This document shows, piece after piece, positions 38,181 to 43,434 of a stretch of DNA of 43,434 nt (position 1 is its first letter; every line of letters begins with the position of its first letter). Source of the stretch: a virus; IMG/VR virus record IMGVR_UViG_3300028025_004598, positions 1 through 43,434 of that record. The stretch is one strand, 5' to 3'. A program made the position numbers and the translations under genes. Below the pieces are notes generated by a model that had not been told where the DNA came from, ran no database searches, and saw only the letters and a program-made list of their open reading frames with translations.

Positions 38181-39545
38181 TTATGTGTTTAGTTCAAAAA
38201 ATTTCTCACGAAGTAATTGCTTGTCCAAATTGTCGAAGTCCTCAAATTTACGGTTTTGTCTAGCTGGTACCGTATCTGCTTCCTCATCGTATGCATCCCC
38301 AATTACTATGTGTCCTGTTTTAGTGTTAATGTCAACTTCGTAAGTCATACCGTCGCCACCATATCTGTTTTTCATGATGTGTAGTCGTCCAGTACCGTTT
38401 ACTTTGTCTTCTTTCTTTCTTGATAGCGACATACATAAGTCGGCTACGGCCATTTTTGCATAACTACCTGCGGCTTTGTCGCCTTCAATAACGCTATCTT
38501 TTGCACCAGCTCTGTTCACCTGCGACACCGACCAAATAGGTATGTTCATTTGGCGAGCAAGGCCTTTTGCGCTAGTATAAATATCGTCTATTTCGCCTTT
38601 AGTGTCTGTGTTTCGTTTTTTACTTGCAAGTAGATCTAAGTAGTCAATGATGATTAAGTCTGGCTCAATGCCCATTTCCCTTACTTTATTGATGTGTGAC
38701 TCAATAGTGGACATGGTTGTTTTACCCATTGCAAATTCACGAATGATTAATTCACCAGGTAGTTGTGAGGTGATTTCCTCCACTTTTTCCTTGTGTTTGT
38801 CTAATTGGTCAACATCAACGCCAGTGAAGAACGCATCGTAACGTCTACCGGTATATGCTTCGCTTAGTTCCAGTGTGTAGTGGATAACGTTGTATCCCAT
38901 TTTAACGGCCAATCCACCCATGGCTACTAATGTCCACGATTTACCACCACCAGGACCACCAAATATAAGTCCTAAATCGCCGTTACCAATACCACCCTGG
39001 ATTAATTCGTTGATTTGTTCCCATGGTGTAGGTACAGTTTTTCTGTGGTCTTCACGGTATCTCGATTCAGTGTCGCGTTTGTATTCGTGGCCGATGTTCT
39101 TGTCTTGTCCGGCTTTCATTGCGGATTCAATCATGTACTTGATTGATTCGTAGTCACCAGCTTTAAGTAAATCTACACTGGATAGCAATGCTTTTTTAAG
39201 TTGCTGGTTTTTGCAGAATGTGCTGAATTCTTCCTGTACATACGGCAAATCGGATACATCTGTTTTGTATGCTTCACGAAGTTGTTCGCGGATGGATACT
39301 TTAAGTACATCGTTGTCGAGTTTCTTCATTTCCACTTTCAACATGTCCATTGATATAGTTGTGTGATACTTGCCGTAGTAGCCCAATATTTCACCAATGA
39401 TCCATTTGTGTGCCGGGTTGCTAAAGTGTTCTTCGGTAAGCACATCGTGGATGTTTTGCAAGAATTCTTTGTGGTTGAGTAACGACGAAATAACTTTCAT
39501 TTGAAAGGGAACGCCATATTCTTCCATTGATTGGAGTGCTGCCAT
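38181..39545 (-). CDS. 41: replicative DNA helicase (gp41/DnaB-like)
   Basis: 454 residues with RecA-type ATPase: Walker A FGGPGGGKSWTLVAMGG, Walker B DLIIIDYLDLLASKK, then IPIWSVSQVNRAG. The N-terminal helical domain, MAALQSMEEYGVPFQMKVIS, fits gp41/DnaB. It unwinds DNA at the fork in a hexamer. The length is close to T4 gp41 (475). Confidence 0.94.
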   Translation of the reverse strand: MAALQSMEEYGVPFQMKVISSLLNHKEFLQNIHDVLTEEHFSNPAHKWIIGEILGYYGKYHTTISMDMLKVEMKKLDNDVLKVSIREQLREAYKTDVSDLPYVQEEFSTFCKNQQLKKALLSSVDLLKAGDYESIKYMIESAMKAGQDKNIGHEYKRDTESRYREDHRKTVPTPWEQINELIQGGIGNGDLGLIFGGPGGGKSWTLVAMGGLAVKMGYNVIHYTLELSEAYTGRRYDAFFTGVDVDQLDKHKEKVEEITSQLPGELIIREFAMGKTTMSTIESHINKVREMGIEPDLIIIDYLDLLASKKRNTDTKGEIDDIYTSAKGLARQMNIPIWSVSQVNRAGAKDSVIEGDKAAGSYAKMAVADLCMSLSRKKEDKVNGTGRLHIMKNRYGGDGMTYEVDINTKTGHIVIGDAYDEEADTVPARQNRKFEDFDNLDKQLLREKFFELNT

Positions 39546-39567
39546 ATTATATAACTTTTATTTGTAT

Positions 39568-39580
39568 TAAATGTACGAAT
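39568..39580 (-). promoter_or_regulatory. putative early/middle promoter for helicase unit
   Basis: The minus strand ATTCGTACATTTAATAC, a close variant of the TTYGTATATTSA element, lies 23 bases before the helicase start. Confidence 0.4.
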
Positions 39581-39583
39581 GAT

Positions 39584-40609
39584 TTATTGGTTGTCCAACA
39601 AATCTTTAAATGTATCTTGTATCCAGTAGTCTACATTTCTAATTAAACCGCCCAACTGGTCCTCGTGGTACATTTCCACGAATGCCTCAGGGTGAAATTC
39701 AAGTGGTGTGTTCTGGATTAAATTGTCAACGTCGCGTTTGTCTTGATCGGTCATCATGGGATTGGATAAGTCCATGATTTTGTATTTGTTTTCAAGTAGT
39801 TCTACATCGTGTAGCACTCTTGCGTATATTACGTGTTCTTTAATGTTGCGCTCACTGATTTCAAGTATGTCTTCAAATGTGAGTGGGTGTGAACTTAGTT
39901 CGGGGAATAACTTGAATAGTTTCCCAGCACCAAGTCCTTTGATGCCCGGTAATGCATCCGAGGCATCACCTAGTAGTGTCTTGTATAGTATGAAGTTATG
40001 CGGGTCAAGGTTGAATTTTTCACGTACCGTTTCCTCAGTATAGAATTCACGTTCAATTGGACGATAAACGATTACTTGGCGCGTAATCAGCTGTAAATAG
40101 TCTTTGTCGCTGGATACTATGAATACACGATCGTTCTCGTGTTTAGGCAATGTACCTGACAGATATGCGATAACATCATCTGCCTCAACATTACCCAAGG
40201 TAATGGTTTTAACCGGGAGTGTTTTTAAGTATTGGATGATGCGAACGATTTGGCCGATTTTTGCTTCGTCTTCCTCGTCGATATTGTCAAATAACTCGTG
40301 TTTGGTTACACGGGTAACATTTCTCCCCGACTTGTATTCGGGAATAATGTTTTTACGGGATGTGGATGAACCAATACCATCAAATACCATGATGATTTGT
40401 GTTGGTTGTATTTGGCGTATTAACGCGCCCAATGAGCGGAAAAAACCACCTAACCCGCCGATATGGACTCCGTTTGAATTAACTGCGTTTATGGCGCTGA
40501 AATTGCGGAAGAACAGATTTAATGAATCTATTAGCATGTAGCGTTCGTAAGTTGGTGTTTCCTGGTTTTCCTGGATATTGTCAAGTAGGTTAAGTAGATT
40601 TTTCTTCAT
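39584..40609 (-). CDS. rnh: 5'-3' exonuclease of the T4 RNase H/FEN family
   Basis: 341 residues. Metal-binding Asp motifs are visible: MLIDSLNLFFRNF, IIMVFDGIGSS with KNIIPEYKSGR, GNVEADDVIAYLS and VSSDKDYLQLI. A helix-hairpin-helix GDASDALPGIKGLGAGKL follows. It removes RNA primers and 5' flaps on the lagging strand. Longer than T4 RNase H (305). Confidence 0.93.
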   Translation of the reverse strand: MKKNLLNLLDNIQENQETPTYERYMLIDSLNLFFRNFSAINAVNSNGVHIGGLGGFFRSLGALIRQIQPTQIIMVFDGIGSSTSRKNIIPEYKSGRNVTRVTKHELFDNIDEEDEAKIGQIVRIIQYLKTLPVKTITLGNVEADDVIAYLSGTLPKHENDRVFIVSSDKDYLQLITRQVIVYRPIEREFYTEETVREKFNLDPHNFILYKTLLGDASDALPGIKGLGAGKLFKLFPELSSHPLTFEDILEISERNIKEHVIYARVLHDVELLENKYKIMDLSNPMMTDQDKRDVDNLIQNTPLEFHPEAFVEMYHEDQLGGLIRNVDYWIQDTFKDLLDNQ

Positions 40610-40620
40610 CGGTTGGTTAA

Positions 40621-41715
40621 TTAAATTATTGCGTCAATTTCGTCTGGTGTAGGGTAACTGTCCTGTTTTTCTCCCCATTCTGAATCGTCTGTGTCGATAC
40701 CATATGTTCCAGCACCCAAAATGTCCACCCATTCGTGCGAATGTTCTTCTTTGTATTTTTTGATTGCGTTCGGGTCGTCCTTAATGAAACCGTGTGTGGT
40801 TGAAATAATGGTACCAGTTGTGGTAATACCGTTGATGTGGTTTTTATCACATGCAATTTTAGTACGCAACGCGAATTCTACTTTTTTCTTGTCTTTGGTT
40901 GCGTTGATTTTTGATGTACCGGCATTGGTAATATTACCAAATGTTAAACATAACGATGCATCGTAGTAAAACGTATCCCCTCCTTTATTGGTCATACGAG
41001 GTTGAGACATTGGTGTTAATGCTGGAGCTACACCTGTTTTGTTGATGATTAAGAATGTATTGGTGTATTTGGATGATTCCTTACGCGACAATACAATTTG
41101 TTGGTTAATGAAATTACCAAATTGCGTAGCGATAGCTCCACTGTTCCACATAGGGTTGTTTGTGCCTTTCTCAATGCTCATGTCGCAAGCAATAGATCCA
41201 ACTGAATCCCACAAGAACAATAAGTCGTATGGTAAGTTGCCTTTTTTCTGCTCGTTTAATAAGTCGATCATGAATGTAGCAATATCCTCAATTGAATTTA
41301 ATGTGCTACGGTCGCGGTAAATGAAGAATCCAGTGTGGTCAGTGATTTCGCCAGTTGATTCGTCAATAACGTCCTCCATTTCGAAGCCCATTGTTCGCCA
41401 ATGCTTGAAGTCATGCTTCATTTCCGTGATGATTAACACGGGTAACACACCCATTTTTTGTGCATTCACAGCTAATTCGATTGATGTAGTACTTTTTCCA
41501 GTATTTGAACGGCCTCGCACCATCATGATGTGCCCCATAGGACAACCAGGAATGGATAACGCGTCTTGCAGGGCGGGAGAAAAAGGAATCCAACGTTGTT
41601 CCTTGAACTTTACGTTGGATGCCAATCCTTTACTCTGCTTAAATTTGTCTAGACTGAAATTTGCTTTGATTGCTTGGTCAGCAGCTGCTGACAGTGATTG
41701 TCTTCCTTTAGCCAT
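40621..41715 (-). CDS. uvsX: UvsX/RecA-like recombinase
   Basis: 364 residues. Walker A is MVRGRSNTGKSTTSIEL, Walker B LLFLWDSVGSI, with loop-like segments PMSQPRMTNKGG and an acidic tail. The length is near T4 UvsX (391). It forms filaments on ssDNA for recombination-dependent replication, together with gp32 encoded just upstream. The ATG has AAAATAAAGTTATG. Confidence 0.94.
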   Translation of the reverse strand: MAKGRQSLSAAADQAIKANFSLDKFKQSKGLASNVKFKEQRWIPFSPALQDALSIPGCPMGHIMMVRGRSNTGKSTTSIELAVNAQKMGVLPVLIITEMKHDFKHWRTMGFEMEDVIDESTGEITDHTGFFIYRDRSTLNSIEDIATFMIDLLNEQKKGNLPYDLLFLWDSVGSIACDMSIEKGTNNPMWNSGAIATQFGNFINQQIVLSRKESSKYTNTFLIINKTGVAPALTPMSQPRMTNKGGDTFYYDASLCLTFGNITNAGTSKINATKDKKKVEFALRTKIACDKNHINGITTTGTIISTTHGFIKDDPNAIKKYKEEHSHEWVDILGAGTYGIDTDDSEWGEKQDSYPTPDEIDAII

Positions 41716-41751
41716 AACTTTATTTTAAGTAGTAAATAATTTGTGTACGAA

Positions 41752-42576
41752 TTAGAACGGCATATCGTCGTCATCGTCCTCAAACAACTCGTCGAATTTG
41801 TCCGCTTTCGTTGTTTTTGCTGCAGGTTTAGTAGATACGCTGTAATTAGATTTAGGTGCGGCTTTTTGCTCGTCTGGGAATACTAAACTGTCCTCGTCTT
41901 CCTCACCTACAGGTGCTAACCATTCTTGCAACGCTGCTTTGATGTCGTCAAATGGCAATGGTTTGTATGTGTCTAACGGGTTTGTTTGTTCTTCTAGTAA
42001 ACGCTCAACTACAGCATCGTCATCGTATAACGGTGATGTTTTAATTGCAACTGAAATAGTTGTTTTGTTGTATGCAGTACCAGTGGATTCAGGTCCTACA
42101 GTAGTTAGTTTAATGTCTCTACCTACCATGATGTCTGTGAAGTCACCTACTTCTTCGTCAGCTGCTAATTGCAGGAACGCTTCGTAAATTTCCTTACCAA
42201 ATTCCCACATTTTAACACCGTCCTCTTCTGCACCACGTACAACTACAGGTACTTGGATACGAACTTTAGGGTCAAGTTTTTTGGCTAACTTCCAGTTTTC
42301 TTTGTCGTTAGTACCACGCAATTGTTTTGCGAATTCAGCGATAGGATCTTTTTCACCCCAGTTTAATGGTGAAGCGATTACTTTTTTACTACCGATATTG
42401 TAGTAGAATTTCAACTCAGTGAATGGATTTTCCTTGTTGAATTTAAATGGTACTACACGAACTGTTTGTTTACCAACTGTTGGTTTGAATTTGTCCGGGT
42501 ACTTCACATCACTCTTCTTAGAGGATTGTGGATTTTGCATTGCTTCTAACTTGCGTTTGATTGCGTCAATGTTCAT
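41752..42576 (-). CDS. 32: gp32-like single-stranded DNA-binding protein
   Basis: 274 residues: N-terminal MNIDAIKRKLEAMQNPQSSK basic helix for cooperative binding, core with QTVRVVPFKFNKENPFTELKFYYN, KVIASPLNWGEKDPI, and an acidic C-terminus LFEDDDDDMPF that docks partner proteins. The usual Cys/His zinc site of T4 gp32 is not obvious. It coats ssDNA at forks and coordinates UvsX and gp41. Confidence 0.92.
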   Translation of the reverse strand: MNIDAIKRKLEAMQNPQSSKKSDVKYPDKFKPTVGKQTVRVVPFKFNKENPFTELKFYYNIGSKKVIASPLNWGEKDPIAEFAKQLRGTNDKENWKLAKKLDPKVRIQVPVVVRGAEEDGVKMWEFGKEIYEAFLQLAADEEVGDFTDIMVGRDIKLTTVGPESTGTAYNKTTISVAIKTSPLYDDDAVVERLLEEQTNPLDTYKPLPFDDIKAALQEWLAPVGEEDEDSLVFPDEQKAAPKSNYSVSTKPAAKTTKADKFDELFEDDDDDMPF

Positions 42577-42603
42577 ATATAACTTATTTATTTGTTTACA
42601 ACT

Positions 42604-42615
42604 TGAATATACGGA
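42604..42615 (-). promoter_or_regulatory. putative early/middle promoter for gp32
   Basis: The minus strand GGTTCCGTATATTCAAG is 28 bases before the gp32 ATG, after the stop of the preceding gene and a GCTTGGCTCCCC stretch. Confidence 0.45.
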
Positions 42616-42650
42616 ACCTTTATTGGGGAGCCAAGCATTTGTTTAAATGC

Positions 42651-43055
42651 TTACATCCATTCGCCTTGAGTATCTATAGTGTATAGCACTAATTTAGATG
42701 TTCCTGGTACTTTAGCGTCATTGTTGATTGGTGCCTGAGCGTCTAGCTCTTGTTTAAGTGACTCTACTTCAGATGAACTTAACCGGTGGTCTACTGGGTA
42801 CATTGCTGTTGTTCTAGTATCAATTTGGTTTGATTTGTTGTAGATTAATTGGTTTTCGGTTTGGTATGAGTATTGGTATATGTACTTTGGGTTGTCTTTG
42901 GAACATGAACCTAATGATAACGCTACGGATAATGCAGCTCCAAGTATAACTTTGTGAACACCAGATTTTAATTTACTCATGGCGTCTTTAAACATACCTT
43001 CAGTGATGATTCCAGCCAATAATTGCATCCTAAGTTCTTCTTCAGTATAAATCAT
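42651..43055 (-). CDS. protein with LRMQLLAGIITE motif and lipobox-like segment
   Basis: 134 residues, opening MIYTEEELRMQLLAGIITEG, the head motif also seen at 3229-4188 and 11445-11882. Directly after it is a hydrophobic stretch VILGAALSVALSLGSCSKD that looks like a signal peptide and lipobox, then a soluble tail. If the motif is cleaved, the remainder would start close to a lipoprotein-type signal. Function unknown. Confidence 0.68.
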   Translation of the reverse strand: MIYTEEELRMQLLAGIITEGMFKDAMSKLKSGVHKVILGAALSVALSLGSCSKDNPKYIYQYSYQTENQLIYNKSNQIDTRTTAMYPVDHRLSSSEVESLKQELDAQAPINNDAKVPGTSKLVLYTIDTQGEWM

Positions 43056-43434
43056 ATTTCAATTATTTTGTATATGCGCGTTTGGAGTGTTTTGATTTGC
43101 CCCTCTTGCGTTAACAATATGCTGTTTTTGTAGTGTTGCCAGTCAATTGGGAATTTTGGGTCAACTACACCACCGTTTAAACGTTTAATTAGTTCGTTTA
43201 ATGAGTTAATGGTGTACAAGACATTGAATTCTTTCTTGCGGTGCACTAAAATTGTATTTTCTGGTATGTCTGTTACATTGCCTTGGTCAATGTTGTATGT
43301 TACCACATATTCGTTGTTGCTTTTAATGTGCAAAACGAACATTTTGTTGTATAGTATGCTGTACTTGTTTGAAAGACCACCAATTAGGTTGTCTAGGTCA
43401 CCGAGTGTGGTGAAAGTACATAGTAAACGATTGT
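43052..43434 (-). CDS. conserved T4-like phage protein, 5' end outside window
   Basis: The frame is open to base 43434; visible residues begin NRLLCTFTTLGDLDNLIGGL, and include YNKMFVLHIKSNNEYVVTYN, QGNVTDIPENTILVHRKKEF and LNGGVVDPKFPIDW. The ATG at 43342 is internal. I recall a conserved phage protein with this sequence style next to replication genes, but know no function. Overlaps the next gene by ATGA. Confidence 0.72.
   Translation of the reverse strand, partial: NRLLCTFTTLGDLDNLIGGLSNKYSILYNKMFVLHIKSNNEYVVTYNIDQGNVTDIPENTILVHRKKEFNVLYTINSLNELIKRLNGGVVDPKFPIDWQHYKNSILLTQEGQIKTLQTRIYKIIEI

Overview
The window reads as the replication and nucleotide-metabolism part of a large T4-like (tevenvirus-type) phage genome. 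A Bacteroidetes host, probably a flavobacterium, is likely. The phage assignment rests on a full T4-type replisome: gp43 polymerase, gp44/gp62 clamp loader, gp45 clamp, gp41 helicase, UvsX recombinase, gp32 SSB and a FEN/RNase H-type exonuclease. The host guess rests on A/T-rich leaders without Shine-Dalgarno sites, a tmRNA tag that begins with Gly, and small membrane and lipoprotein genes of Bacteroidetes style. Every gene I accept lies on the minus strand, so the region is transcribed from high to low coordinates; genes often overlap by ATGA.

Layout in transcription order. 43.4-36.3 kb: a partial conserved gene, a small protein with an LRMQ-LAGIITE head motif, gp32, UvsX, exonuclease, gp41, a conserved hypothetical, NrdB. 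36.3-32.9 kb: ribonucleotide reductase NrdA broken into two genes that carry the halves of a split intein, with a GIY-YIG homing endonuclease and a small ORF between them. 32.8-30.9 kb: a tail/receptor-binding-type protein, a small companion, a holin-like protein and an L,D-transpeptidase-like protein. 30.8-26.5 kb: membrane and conserved hypothetical proteins and a metallophosphoesterase. 26.5-23.2 kb: a translation module with tRNA-Ala, a secreted nuclease, a compact alanyl-tRNA synthetase-like gene, tRNA-Met-like, a circularly permuted tmRNA, tRNA-Ser, an HNH endonuclease, tRNA-Thr, structured RNA of unknown role and an intrinsic terminator. 23.2-20.4 kb: small membrane proteins, a HAD phosphatase, a lytic transglycosylase and a predicted outer-membrane protein. 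20.4-12.2 kb: a 7-deazaguanine DNA-modification cluster (DpdA-like transglycosylase, QueC, two QueD-family proteins, QueE, FolE) interleaved with a thioredoxin, a phosphoribosyltransferase, a MazG-like pyrophosphatase and a Vsr-like homing endonuclease. 11.9-0 kb: a head-motif protein, gp43, gp45, GroES, GroEL, an HNH endonuclease, another head-motif protein, gp44, gp62 and a RecB/Cas4-like nuclease that runs off the window.

The most interesting part is the alanine/trans-translation module. The acceptor half of a tmRNA lies upstream of its coding half. Together they form a perfect 7-bp acceptor stem with the alanine identity pair G3-U70 and an 8-bp P2 helix, and the coding half encodes a tag GNQNHMSIAA followed by two stop codons. 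A catalytically complete but truncated AlaRS-like gene lies about 0.3 kb upstream, and a tRNA-Ala that also has G3-U70 lies 0.9 kb beyond that. The phage may therefore make and charge its own trans-translation RNA. Second in interest are the fractured NrdA, whose intein sits immediately before the radical cysteine, and the predicted preQ0-type DNA modification.

Two recurring promoter-like sequences partition the region. TTYGTATATTSA, usually right behind a hairpin, precedes replication and metabolism operons. AATATKTATAM precedes head/tail-type genes and all four homing endonuclease genes. All function assignments come from reading translated sequence and remembered family motifs; no database search was run.
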